From Antitrichia curtipendula (Eukaryota > Streptophyta > Bryopsida > Hypnales > Leucodontaceae), in assembly GCA_951230915.1 (NCBI GenBank), contig OX579642.1, forward strand, positions 6,324,001 to 6,388,000: 64,000 bases of DNA, given 5' to 3'. Positions 24,021 through 36,000 of the stretch are shown piece by piece. Position 1 is the stretch's first letter; every line of letters begins with the position of its first letter. Both the position numbers and the translations under genes were made by a program. A model generated the notes under the pieces. It searched no databases and was not told the origin of the DNA. It saw only the letters and a program-made list of their open reading frames with translations.

Positions 24021-24194
24021 ATGAACTGGGTCTCTGAGAAAAAAAATCTAGTAAGGTGGAATTGGGTGAAGAACATAACTTCAAACTCCGGTCAGAATTT
24101 TCTGTGTCTCTGCAAGGGTTTGACGATGGCTACTATACCAGTCCCAGACATGTGTGAAGTGTGCAGGCAGTTGTTCAGTGATGGAGTAAGTTAA
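24021..24194 (+). CDS. Possible first exon of an unrecognised gene (57-codon frame)
   Basis: ATG at 24021 opens MNWVSEKKNLVRWNW... and ends, unspliced, at TAA 24192-24194. Just before the stop, GATGGA/GTAAGTTAAG is a textbook plant splice donor, so the frame may be exon 1 up to 24185, encoding a C-terminal CEVCRQLFSDG piece with two cysteines spaced like a zinc-binding knuckle. A second in-frame ATG (MATIPVPDMCEVC) is a plausible alternative start. No downstream exon is evident to 26 kb. Identity unknown. Confidence 0.3.
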   Translation: MNWVSEKKNLVRWNWVKNITSNSGQNFLCLCKGLTMATIPVPDMCEVCRQLFSDGVS

Positions 24195-26221
24195 GTTTGA
24201 AGTTAAGTTAGCAGCACCTTTTTCACTCACTGCAACTTGTCCTGTCCAGTGCAGTCCATTGCTTGCAATTGCTTGAATTCGCGGCTCCTAAGCTTAGCTT
24301 GAACAAAATTTGTAAGCGTAGTAGACACGATTTTGTCCGTCACCAGCCAGTATGGTGTCATACTGTCACGGGCCAATAATGGAAATGACACCAAATGGAG
24401 TGTGCATGCAAAACTGCAAATATTTGATTTTATTCAACTGCGCTCTTGATATGGTCTTGCACACTTGGCTCGACGATGCAAGGATGCAGTCATGCACACA
24501 ATGCTGAGACCTGGTTTACGCAGGGGTGTTCCTGCTGTCGGAACTAGGGTTTCTTTTGGGGCAGTACACGTGTACAACTAGGGTTAAGTTAGTAAGTAAC
24601 AATTCCTACAAATTTCGTGCTATTCTTCGGCCCTTGTTGGAGGTTGTATTGCCAAAAAAGAAAGCTTGGTCTCCTCAACTTGGGTCACTCTGCTAATGAG
24701 CTTAAGAGTTGCCATTTCGTGAGCTGCCACTCCTGTGTGAGCATTGCCTTTTCGTTTTTCAAATTATAATATCAATGTGACTTGAATAGGCATTCTCGGC
24801 AAGATGGACATCATCTTTGTTGGGATGGAAAAACACAACCACATTCTGTCTTGCTAAGATGCATGCAACCAAAAATGTGGAGAGTTTGTTGTTGTCAAGT
24901 TGTCCTATATGCAATGTAAGAATGATGTAACGTGGGTACCTCCAAAACTGCCACTTTTTGCTACTGTGCCTAATTACTATTATTAGATTGGTCAAATTTT
25001 TCATTTTTTGGGTTGGAAAGTGAAAGGAGGTTCCAACGCACCAAAGAATGTGGCATTTGGATACTTTATGCAAAAGTTATGAAGTTATGACAAAAAAAAT
25101 TGGTGCACATTCTAAAAAAAATTCTTCAACATACGTACATATTGATTTGGAGATGAATACAAAGTGATGATGGTAGTTTTAGACAAGGTGCAGTTTGGGG
25201 TATAGCCACTTTACTAGTAATGAGAGTCTAGTTTTCATAGTCTTAGTGATCCTAGCTCTCTTTGGTTCAAGTTTCTAACAAAGAACCAACCACAAGATTA
25301 CATCTTTTTTCCTTTTAATTCAAGAACATTTCTTCCATACATGAGTATAATGGTGTTTTATTAGCAACCACTTTTCATTAAGATTATATGATGGTTACAA
25401 TTTTTGTTTTAAATTTTTATCATGCAAATTTAATATGTGAAATGTCAATATGAAAGGCATGAAGGTGGGGGCAAAAAAATGAAATTGTCATAATAAATTA
25501 ACATGGTGATGCATCAAATGGATCTCATGATCATGATGCAATGTAATGTGACTTTGGACTTTTAAAATGCCTACGTCACTTCAATACTGGTATATGTTTT
25601 ATAATGTTTCTAATCACATCAAATTTTGTGACTTACAATGAGTTGATAAGTGGCAAGCAGTTCTATCCAATCATGCCCTTTGTCCCCACTAAAGAAAAAT
25701 CCCAATTGTTGATTTACAAATAATTAAGCGGACCCCTTTTGAATGTTGTTGATATAATTTTTTTCAAAAAGACAATTGATGTTGATCGAACCACCACCGT
25801 CAATCTTAAGTGAAAAAATTAGGACACCCCTCATTGATGTTCATATAGTATTGTGTAGCAAAAAACAAACCATTGATCTTTAACCGGCCTGAGGGACGAT
25901 TTGGACCACTGAAGTATTAAGATATGGTGCTTGGGTGCAAAGGCTTTGAGAAGATAATTTCTACAAGTACATTTGCAGCTTAACTTAGTTGCAAAAAATA
26001 AGTTTGTTGTTTAATTATCTTGGTTCTCGGTATTCTTTGCTTGTTTCTATTGAGTGTTTTCTAATTGCAAGAGAGCCAAGTAAAATTCAATTTTTAGATT
26101 CATTTAGTGCACAAAGCCTTGTGTTTCTTGTGCACAAACCTATATTGATTAGGTGTACTTGTTTTCATGGAATATAATGCAAATTGTCCTTACATCTCAA
26201 ACTTAAAGACAAACGGATTGT
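24195..26221. other. Intergenic DNA, no gene
   Basis: GC falls from near 45% at 24.2-24.7 kb to AT-rich beyond 25 kb. Only short frames without motifs (for example minus 24759-25073). No clear repeat ends. Confidence 0.4.
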
Positions 26222-26520
26222 TAACAAATATTGTACTGAATCAATGCCTTCATGGGTTCGTACCATAATCGCATTGACTCAATGTATTTTTACGCACTAA
26301 ATCTGTGCAAAACAATGAATATCAATAGCATATGGTTTCTGTACTTTAACTATATAATTGATGTGCAGTTTTGACACAACAATTGTATAGTTAAAGTACA
26401 GAAACCATACGCTATTGATATTCATTGTTTTTGCACTGATTCACTGCGTAAAAATACACTGAGTTAGTGCGATTATGGTACAAATCCATAAACCAACAAT
26501 AACCGCACAATAATTGTTGC
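26222..26520. mobile_element. Long hairpin (fold-back) element, arms about 145 bp
   Basis: The left arm (about 26222-26367) and right arm (about 26379-26520) are reverse complements with few mismatches: TACCATAATCGCA at 26261 pairs with TGCGATTATGGTA ending at 26480; GAATATCAATAGC pairs with GCTATTGATATTC; CTGTACTTTAACTAT pairs with ATAGTTAAAGTACAG. The loop is about a dozen bases. It could be a fold-back MITE; the transcribed form would be a small-RNA precursor-like stem. Confidence 0.85.
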
Positions 26521-27280
26521 CAAATTGTAGGGTCTAAACTTTCTGATGTAGTTTGTATATATGCATTCAAATTTTTTAATCAAAACACCATTTTCTTAAA
26601 AGCTCTCTAGTGAGCTCTCTAGATGGTACACATGAAGGATCTCTTTTATTATTGGTGGAGATTAATGAGAAACAATGTTTTCCTAGGAAGTGATGCTTGG
26701 GTATTTATATTTGTATATAGATACAGGTATCATTGCTAATGCAAACAAAATCTATAAACTCACAAATGAGGCAAGAATAAAGTCGTGTATTTTTCGTGGT
26801 CATAAGAGTAGAATTGATTGTAGAACTGGCCAAACTTATGAGAATATCCTGTCGCATAGAATATGCTTTAATCTCTACATATTTTTACGTTTTACAAGTT
26901 CTTCATATTACAAGCTTAGCATTCTAAAATTCTATTGCAAATTTTATGACTTAGCTGGGTTTATAGCTTTATTGGTTTTGCATCGAGGCTAGTAGCGGTA
27001 GCAATAGGAATTTCTATTAACTTAGAAAGAATTGGCACTTGGTTCTAGTTCATACTTATGAGAATTTTGTATATTGACATCTTTATTGTTGTTTTTTAGC
27101 TTTGAGTCTTTTTTCTAGCTTTCAATATTTCTATAGTAGTGGAAATAGAAGCAACATTGGATATTTCTATCTTTCTATGAGTTTATAAAAAAGCAACCAT
27201 ATTGAAAGGCAACATTGACCACATTCCTTGAGGATTCACTCACACGTTCATTCATTGTAGTTTTGAACAAGGTTTTATTT
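26521..27280. other. AT-rich DNA, no gene
   Basis: A 100-codon plus-strand frame (26690-26992) has no recognisable motif and typical chance composition. Nothing else is supported. Confidence 0.4.
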
Positions 27281-27284
27281 ATTC

Positions 27285-28770
27285 CTTGTCTAAGATAGTG
27301 AAAATAGTAATCCGCAAAAGGAAAGATGTGGAGACAAAAAGTGCAGTAGACTACAAAGAAAAAGACTAGGATTCAAAGTTTGTTGGCATTCTAACACAAT
27401 TCAAATTTGTTGCATGTGAAATGAAGAAAATTGTTGTTGTTGAGAATGTTGCGAAGAAGTATGTACAAAAGCAAATAGCAATTACAAAACCCACCTTGAA
27501 AAAACGCCAAGGAAAAGAGTTCATCCACATGTCAAGGAGTTGGACATTAATATTACCATTTATGTGGGGAACTCTAAGATCCCCGTTGAGCCTTTAAAAA
27601 AAGTTGATGAATTCATTGAAAAATAATGCATATCTAGATTTGTTTCACTAAAAGAAGCAGAGTTCTATTGAGGTTGCGTATGTAAATGGTGTGCCAAATT
27701 TTGGCATCCTCATTGGACATGGTTAGCAAATGCATCAAAATTTATTTCAGATGGGATGATGGTCAAAATGCTCCAATAGGGCACTACGATCTTACAAAAA
27801 TACTCTAGAACATTGGGTTGCACGCATGCATAGGAATGTTGGGATACTATGTCAAAGATAAATGCAAAAAATATTTTCAATGTATGCACTAGAATGTGAT
27901 CCCAGAGTAAATCATAGACAAAGTTGAGGAGTACATAAAGCACGGTACTGTGTTCACAAAAAACAAAATTATCCTGACACATACAAACTTCATCAAGAGA
28001 GTTGCAACATTTTGCAAATAAAAGATGAAGAAACAGTTGCAAAGCACTCTCTTATTGATGTTGCAATCTAAATAATACATTCCTTCAATTTTTTTTGTTT
28101 TTGCCTATTCGCCAAGATAGAATGAAATACAACATTACCTCATTGTTTTGGATGTGTATGATGAATCCAAATGTTGCTGACATAGATGATGTTATTCAAA
28201 TAGTTTTTGAACACATGAATGCAAGTTCTCGCCTTGTAGATTTGAATTGGCAACAACTTGTAGCATACTTGGACAAGGCACGAGAAGGTGCAGAGCATAA
28301 TTATGTGGTTATAGGTAATGCTTTGAGAGACTAGAAACATGACCTAAACACTTCTGGTTTTTTGTAGTAGAATCCAAAAACAACTATGTTTTTTTTTAAC
28401 ACTTGTAGCATATTTTGTTTGGATGAACATTTTGAAATTGTCTTTTAAAATAAAGAAAACTTTATTCATTTGAGAATATGTTTTCTAATCAAATAAAAAC
28501 ATGACGCGGGTACTTATTTTTTAATTCACGTAATTATGTTTTTTGCAAGTAGTGTTTTGGAAGAGTCGGAGCGAGACTGGAACAATGGCATTGATGGCAT
28601 TGAGGATGTGGGTTGTCTCATGAAGACTTGCTTGAGACTAATGTCTACACTAGTCTTAGAGCCATGGCTAGGTCCATGTACATTCAAATGGTTTTTGGTG
28701 ACCGTGATTTGGCCAACAACTTTGTATTGTAGTTTTCAACGTTTAAATATTTATGATATTTTTTAATAAT
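27285..28770 (+). pseudogene. Decayed coding region, possibly from a mobile element
   Basis: Plus-strand codons read as protein over long stretches broken by stops: around 27430-27530 (a basic stretch with QGKEFIHM), 27740-28070 (short pieces such as GMLGYYVKDKCKK, then IIDKVEEYIKHGTVF) and 28095-28334 (an open stretch including LNWQQLVAYLDKAREG). The pieces follow each other in order, as expected of one long decayed gene. I do not recognise the family with certainty; replication or transposition proteins of repeated elements are the likeliest source (inference). At least five stops or frame changes make it non-functional. Confidence 0.4.
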
Positions 28771-29238
28771 TCTTTTGAACTTTAAAAAAAAATATTATAT
28801 ATGTATCCCTTTGAAATTTTTTGAATGTAAAACTTTTACATTCAATAGAAAAATGACTAGTGTATCCCTTTCAAAATTTGTATAAAAACTTACAACCAAT
28901 AGAAAAATGACACATGTAGCTTTTTAAATTTGTAATTCATGTGTGATTTTCACTATTTGTGACAATTACAATGTAATCAAAAGCATGCATTGCCTACACA
29001 GAACAATTGGCAAAGGCTCATGACATTGTGGATTTTAAAGTAAAAAATGTAATTAAATTTGGCAAGTTTCATCTATGAAAATGTTTAAAAAAAATTTTAA
29101 TGACCTAAAATCTTTCAATAAGATCAATGCAACTTTTAATAATGAGTTTTATGAAGAAGTGGACTACAACTTCTTCTACTTCTAATTGACAAAAATGAAA
29201 GACAATTGAAAGACAACTCAAAGACTTTGTTGTTATAT
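28771..29238. other. AT-rich DNA, no gene
   Basis: Two similar stretches (GTATCCCTTT and CAATAGAAAAATGAC near 28803-28915) form a small direct repeat. Nothing coding. Confidence 0.4.
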
Positions 29239-29242
29239 TTAA

Positions 29243-29530
29243 CTCCTAAAGAATCAAATAACATTTTTGGAAACATACCGTATTTGGACATCTATTCTAG
29301 AAATATTCATTTTTTTCCTTTGAAATTTTTACACATGTGGTCAAGAAGTAGCATTAAGGCAAAACCACTTTTGACTACATGGTTTAAATGTTTTTGTATA
29401 ATATGTCGTTTTCCTTAGAGCCAAGACAGCTCATGTAGCTAAAAAACCTTCTTTTTGAAGAAATAAAAATTTTAAATTGATTTTTTAGATTTATATACAC
29501 TTAAAATACTCTTAATCATTCGATTTTTAA
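29243..29530. mobile_element. Truncated TTAA-type element, subfamily B left half
   Basis: TTAA 29239-29242 then CTCCTAAAGAATCAAATAAC. The interior follows subfamily B (ACACATGTGGTCAAGAAGTAGC, then TTTTGACTACATGGTT). No right end found. Confidence 0.5.
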
Positions 29531-30410
29531 TATTGAGATGGAAGGGGTATATTTGGGAGTCATTAAATCTTGTAGATACTTGTTGATGACATATAATCAA
29601 GAGATTTGACATCTATGCCAAATTTCAGAGTAGATGAGGGTATATCATTTGTTGCTCAAAGTTTCTTGTTTTTTTCAAGGTACCTTAACATTTAATTTGG
29701 AATAGAAGAAGATTTTAGGCCTACAAAGTGACAAAGAAAGTGCATTTTTAAATCTTGTGTCAAAATTTTAAAAACTATCTATTTAAAATTAAATATATAG
29801 GAACTTAAGATAAATATAACCATGACTAGTAATGCATCAAAAAACCAATTGTATATATTTTTTCATATTGTTTGATTTTTCCTAAATATAAGCGTCTAAT
29901 ATATAACATTATTTTTATTAATATGTTAGTTTGTGTTATACTTACCTTTCCAAATTTCTTGATTGGCCAATTTACAAACAATTATCATGTCAAGATTAAA
30001 GTTTCAAGATCTTTCTCTAATGGAAATCCAACATTCATGGCTTAAGGTAGACCAACTCATATATGCCAATTGCCCATTTTTGTTATCCTACTCTTGGCCT
30101 CAATTCCACCACAAAACTCATCCAAAACCATTCATTTTATGACAAAATCAATGCATTCATGCCAACAAGGAGTAATTTGTCAATCCTTTATTGGTGAGTA
30201 TTTAACCGCTAAATGTTCAAGGCCTTTTTTGAGTTTATTGGAATTTATTGTAAATTGAACAAAAAGCCAACATTTTGATAGGTTTTATAAAGAAAAACTG
30301 AATTGTAGCCACATAAATTGAAACTAAACATGTTTGAGATCACATGGGAAAAGAAAACACAACAACATCAATCATGGATTGAAAGATTATAATGCATAAT
30401 CGTGAGGGTG
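29531..30410. other. AT-rich repeat DNA; contains a subfamily C left end
   Basis: At 30205 a TTAA-like site is followed by CCGCTAAATGTTCAAGG, and the sequence then follows the copy at 2623 onward until it is interrupted at 30411 by the 910-bp element. No gene. Confidence 0.45.
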
Positions 30411-30414
30411 TTAA

Positions 30415-31324
30415 CCCCTAAAGGCCCAAGGCCTTTTTTCTGCCAAAAAACACTCAAAACTGCCATTTCTATAGCAAAGAGTAAAAAACTTTGAAAAATG
30501 TTTCCACATCTAACCGCAGGATCTTACACCTAACTAGTTTAAGAATGTGTGGAAATTTTTTTAGAATTTTTGAACGCACAGATTGCAAGATATCTGCATT
30601 TAAAGTGAAAAAAACAAATTTTTCAGCACATCGCGGGACTAAATTTTTGACTTCAAACATTTTCAACTTAAATTTTTTGCACTACAGCATTTTGAGCTTT
30701 AAATCTTTATAGTAGAGAATTGAGTTGAGAGTCTAGGCAAAAAAAAAGGTCAAAACAATTTAATTATCATTCTTAAAAAATTGTTAAGTAGAAGTAGGTA
30801 CAAGATAGAAGGAAAATCTAAAATATTCATATATTTTAGATGGAATTAAAATGCACTAATCCCAATGGTAAGATTATCCTAGCAAGTAAACAAAACCATG
30901 CAAAAAAAAAAATTTGAAAAATTTGAAAAATTGCATTCAGAAATGAATCCTAGAAGTTATTTTTTTCAAAAAGATGCTCTAATTTCCTGAAAAACAAGAA
31001 TGTCTATAACTTTCTCATAACAAATCCAAATGAAATGAATCAAAGCTTTCCAGATAGACAAAAATATATTCTATGAGAAAAAAGGTATTTTAAAGAAAAA
31101 TTCAAATTCTTGCAAAAAAAAAATTTGCTGCCCAAGCTGCCCCTCGTCCCCTATTTTGAGCTTATTTGGTCATAACTGTTGTTCCCGGGCATCATTGTGA
31201 AAAAAATTATTTTCCCACAAAGCTTATCAGTTTTTCTATCTTCAAAAATTGCAACAAAATTCAGCCTGTAGGTACTTGTCCGAAATCCCACTTGTCCCCC
31301 AAGGAGACAACGGTCTTTTAGGAG
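30415..31324. mobile_element. TTAA-flanked element, subfamily A, 910 bp
   Basis: TTAA at 30411-30414 and 31325-31328. Left end CCCCTAAAGGCCCAAGGCC, then CTGCCAAAAAACACTC and ACTGCCATTTCTATAGC; right end GACAACGGTCTTTTAGGAG. It lies inside a subfamily C repeat: the flanks join up as at 2820-2890. No open frame beyond 73 codons. Confidence 0.85.
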
Positions 31325-31413
31325 TTAAAATTGTGAAAGTCATTTGAAGTCTTTCAATCCTCATTTCACAAGTCAAATTTAAAAAATTGGTCACTAAAAA
31401 AATACGATCTTAA

Positions 31414-32110
31414 CTCCTAAGTGCCTAAGTCTCTCCAAAGTTTTTTTCCTATGAAAAAAGAGCATGGGCTTACAATTATTCCTAATGAAGCAAATTTTTT
31501 TTTTCAAATCTGACTATATAGATATTTATGAGAGAGCTTACTTATTAGTGAACCAATTCTGAGTGTTAGATTGAATAAGAATTACATGTTATTCAGCCCC
31601 TGTGGAGAGCTGCAAGTTCCCCAGGGTTCCCAGACTTTGAAACTGTCTGGAACTACGCCGCAGCAGCTGCGTAACGTGGCCAAGCGACTACTACATCATA
31701 CAAAAAAAATTCAAATTTTTTTTGTTCATCTAATTTTTTCATTTTAAGATTTAAAAAATAAATAAAAATAAAAATAAATTAAGACAGCGGCCGCTCTTTT
31801 GCCGCCGAGGGAACAACGTTGAACAGGCCCGAAACGGCCCTCCTGACCCCCCCCAAAATCATATAATGGGGTTGTAAGATTATAACAAGAGAAATGTAAG
31901 CATTTTATTTTTTTATATGTTGGCCCTCCCGATAATGTTTCAAAAATTTGCATATAAATTTTTTTGGGATGGAAGGTGACACGAACAACTACAAGTAGTC
32001 TTAGTACACTACAATGCACTTTCAATTGTACTAACATTATTTTATTGCCCACATCAAAATGATCTTGAAATTTTAGAGCAACCATATATGATTGCTTAGG
32101 CATTTAGAGG
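31414..32110. mobile_element. TTAA-type element, 697 bp, carrying a GC-rich segment
   Basis: Left TTAA 31410-31413 then CTCCTAAGTGCCTAAG; right end inverted CCTCTAAATGCCTAAGC, with TTGA (32111-32114) in place of TTAA. The centre (31590-31860) is far richer in GC than the rest, with GCGGCCGC near 31788 and a small hairpin CCAGAC...GTCTGG at 31630. This segment may be a captured fragment; no product is recognised. Confidence 0.65.
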
Positions 32111-32114
32111 TTGA

Positions 32115-32995
32115 TTCCCTATAATCTATAGACCTTTTTTTATTATGCAAAGACCACTCAAAACTTCCATTTCTATTGCAAAGAGCAAAATATTTTTCTT
32201 TTTTCTTTTTTTTTGCCCCATACCTAATTATAGGATCATGCACTTGACTAATGTAAGAATGTGTGGAAGAAATTTCAAAAAATTTGATAGCATAAATTGC
32301 AAGATATTTGCATTTAAAGTTTTTTTACACCTTGCTCAACTAGAGTCTTTGGCATTAAATTTTCTTAACTTAGATTTTTGCACTACTAATTTTTATTTTC
32401 TAATTTTTAATGGTGAAGAATTAATTTGGTTTTTTTATATAAAATATTCAACAAAAAAACACTTAATTTTCACTCATTAAAAATTTATTTAAATAAAAGT
32501 ACGTTCAAGGTTGAAGGGAAAACTAAACCGTTGATAGCTTGAAGATGGAATTCAAACACAACAATTCTAACGGCGAGATTGTTATAGTGAGCAAACTTAA
32601 CCATATCTAAAAGTTTTTTGAAACATTGTAAACATTGTATTCGAAAATGAATTCTATAAGTTATTTTTTTCAAGAATATGCTTAAATTGCCCCCAAAACA
32701 AGATTGTTCATGACTTTCTCATTACCAATCCAAATAGAATGAATAAAAGCTTTTGATGTACAAAAAAAATACAATCTTTAAGAAAAAAATTAAAAGATAA
32801 AAAAAAGTCAACCTAGATTTAGAGTGGCATAACTTTTACTCCCAGGCACCAATTGAAAACAAAACTATATTCCCCCAAATCTAGTCTGATTTCCTATTTC
32901 CAAAAAAAATTCAAAAAATCATAACAAAAATTAAAATCAGAAAAGCCTATCCAAAATTCTAAAAGTCCCTTGTAGGGACTTTGGGATTTTAGGAG
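32115..32995. mobile_element. TTAA-type element, subfamily A, 881 bp, abutting the previous one
   Basis: Begins right after TTGA (32111-32114), which also ends the preceding element, and ends before TTAA 32996-32999. The interior follows 30415-31324 (CAAAGACCACTCAAAACTTCC near the left; GGGATTTTAGGAG at the right). The left terminus is decayed (TTCCCTATAATCTATAGACC). Confidence 0.65.
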
Positions 32996-33138
32996 TTAAA
33001 GGGCACAACATGCAAATCCCAATCAATTCACAGCTTCTCATAATCCATTCTACAATTTTTTTAAATGAATTTCTAATGTAAATTTTCCTCCAATATCTAG
33101 TGTATTTGAGGCTCATTTCCAAAAGCCTTCAACACTAA

Positions 33139-34053
33139 CCCCTAAAGGACTGACATGCATTTTGGGGGCAAGTACCTATGGCTAGAGATTTTTATATTCT
33201 TGGCTGAAATTTTAATAGAAGGTGGGGACGAGGATTATCTTTCATAAGCACTAAATTCCATGACATTTGGAAATATGAGTCAAAAGTTATGGTCTAATAT
33301 GTTACTTTTTTCTCCGACTGGGCAACGTAGGCAGATTTTTAAAAATCACTATTTTCATAAACAAAAATTTGAAATTGGTTTTCTAGATTTATATATACAT
33401 GGAAATCTTTGAATTATTCCATTTTGACCAATGAGTCAAAAGTTACAAGGAATTTTAGTTTGCAGGTAGTTATGGATTCTCTATTCTAAAATAAACTTTT
33501 AAGTCCTTTATTTTACTCAATTTTTAATATTTTTTGAAAAAATAAAATCACATGATGTAGATTGTTTGTTTCAACGTTTCAACGTTTCAACCATTGGAAT
33601 TGGCATTTTTCAATTCCATAACTAAATTCTTAACAATTTAATGTTTTGAATCATTCTTTACTTTTTTTCTATTTACTATTTTTTCTCCATATGTTGTACT
33701 ATTCCAAATGATAAAAAAAAAATTTGAGCATGTAGTCAACTTGTCTAGGAAAAAGAATCCAAATAAGCACCACCGTTTTGGACATTTTTTCATAGAAAAG
33801 TGAACTTGTGAAGTACAGCTGTCATGTTTTTTTACAGGGCCAAAAAAATGATTTCAATAAATTTGAATGTTAATATGTTGCAATCTACACGGTGGAAATT
33901 TATGAAATTCTTACCACTTGTTCTAAAGTCGGCATTCTACAGGATCCCATGGTTCCATGTGTCAAATTTTTTTTTTCAAAGTTTTTGTACTTGTACTAGA
34001 AATGGCAGTTTTGGAGTGTTTTTGGTGAAAGCATAGTCAAGGAACTTAAGGGG
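33139..34053. mobile_element. CTAA-flanked element, subfamily B, 915 bp
   Basis: Left end CCCCTAAAGGACTGAC; right end inverted CCCCTTAAGTTCCTTGACTATG. Both flanks read CTAA (33135-33138 and 34054-34057) rather than TTAA. The interior parallels 54389-55333 and, inverted, 48076-48984 (ACACGGTGGAAATTT and AGAAATGGCAGTTTTGG words). Confidence 0.75.
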
Positions 34054-34256
34054 CTAAAGAATCAAAGATTTGCAATGGACACCCTTGCACAAATTCTTGA
34101 ATGGAAAAGTCATAATCATTGATGGTAAAACTAGACTTCAAAAAGGATTTTTTTTAATTATTAAATACTAAACATAGTAACTTTGTAAGGTTTTATTTAA
34201 CTTCAATGTATCGTTGACACCATAATTTGGTGCCTTTGGCATTTAGGGATTAAGTG
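34054..34256. repeat. Subfamily C repeat remnant
   Basis: Continues from the right flank of the previous element; GATTTGCAATGGACACCC and ATTTGGTGCCTTTGGCATTTAGGGA are reverse complements of parts of 4562-4780. Ends at TTAA 34250-34253. Confidence 0.45.
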
Positions 34257-36000
34257 CCAATAGATACATGTAAAGGTGGTTATAGGTTGTTTATGGAACA
34301 TTAATGACTCCCCTCTATGGGCAATTTGGTAATTTTAGGGTAGATCACTTCAGAAATTCACATAAATTATAATTTTAATTGAAAAATTATATTTCCACTT
34401 GTTATTGATTCGTGAAACAAGCTCACACAACTCTAAAAATTTGTGCCTCTCTTGGAGTTGGCCCCAAGATATTCAGATTGCAAAACAGGGTGGTAATAGG
34501 CTAGTCCACCTTAACTTCGGATTTGTTTGTTTGTGTGTGGTTTTTGTTTGTTTGTGCGAATGTTTTGTCCGTTTGCGCCTGACTGCGTGCGTGGTTTTGG
34601 TGCGTTTGTGTCTGTGTGTTTTTTGTTTGTTGCTTGCCTGGTGACTGTGTGTCATCTCTCTCTGGGGTGCTCCTTTCAGGCAGTTGTCATCACTTGTCAA
34701 TCAGTGTGCATTCTTGCTCAGAATGTGGCTTCAAATCTTTCCGAATTTTCTTCTGGAAACGCAACAGAATCAAGGCGATTTTGTTTCTGAATTTCAGATT
34801 GATTTCATCACTTGCTCGCGGACCAAGGTCCAGTTCTCAGTTTCGTTGCAAAAAATAATGCAGTGCAAATCATTTACAGTTACTTTTCCCTCTTTTGTTT
34901 GTTATTACAGGACTCCCTTCGGCTCCCTCGTAAACTTCACAAATAGAACATAAGTTATGACTATCTTCCAAAGCCAAGAACGTTGCTTCTCTTCTGACAG
35001 CATTCAAGATTTTCTGTTGCCGCTGCCACGAACTTTGGCGACAGAGGCACAAGAACGTCAGAAGGCCGCAGGGAGCTCCACTAATCACCGTGTCCCTTGG
35101 GCAACAATTTATTAATTAATATCTCATTTATGGCAAACAAATCCACCCCAATTTTCATGCAGTGATGTGAAATAGAAATACACCAGCACTGCACTTTTGT
35201 TTAAACTGCAATAAAATAGACAACTCCTCAAGCCGCTTGACGGCTCAGCTACTAGACCCATTTCCAAGTAATTTAAGTTAAGTTAAGTGGGGCCTGGTTG
35301 GTGGGGAAGCTGTTGAATTGGGTGTATTTGTCCTCTAATCCTGAAAAATCGAGCTTAAATAAGTCCTTTTCATCTTTAATAACCCACCCCATATTCTGAG
35401 TATTCCCAGGCAAGGCGAACCAGGAGCCACTGGTATTATTGTGGCCGCCTTGATAAAATTGTAAGGCTACCTTTTCCAATTTCTAAATTTCAAAAAGGCT
35501 TCGTCATCTTTGACCTGTATTGCGCCTTAATTGGGTCAAGACCTAATCTTGAAACGTCATGTTGCAAAGTTCAGTTGCCAGATGACTGAAAATTTAGAAG
35601 AAAGTTGTGTTTGTATCAATGGCTAAATGACAAGCACAGAATCGCTTTTTTCATAAAAACAAAACAAAACAAAAATTACAAGTGCAAATGGATTATGTAA
35701 ACTTGGAATTTGACTGGAGCTCGTGACTTTTGTCTTGTGGGCGCTGACAATTTTCGCTTCTTGTGAAGCCATTGAACATGTCAGGTAATTTTTTTAATCC
35801 AAGTTTCAATTTAACCTTAAGCACTCTGATTTCCAAAAAGTGGACGATAAACAAAGTTGAACAATTGTCAGTGACGGAGAATACAAAATTTCATCCAATT
35901 TTTGAGAAGCAATGATATGAATTGGCAGTCTTAGTGCTTGCAACAATTGTTTCTAGTGAGAGCAGCTACAAGTAAAAAATGTGTGAAGCATTAGATGTCT
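34257..36000. other. GC-richer island with a TG-rich tract; no resolved gene
   Basis: 34521-34640 is TG-rich (TTTGTTTG, GTGCG, GTCTGTGTG words); frames there are low-complexity Phe/Val/Cys runs. 34860-35100 and 35273-35479 hold short minus-strand frames (the latter with GNTQNMGWVIKDEKDLFKL, no ATG at its start) that look protein-like but match nothing I recognise. They could be exons or fragments of a decayed gene. Confidence 0.3.

Noticed and set aside
34527..34790. 87-codon plus-strand frame rich in Phe, Cys and Val
   Set aside because: Translation of the TG-rich tract; low complexity, no independent support.
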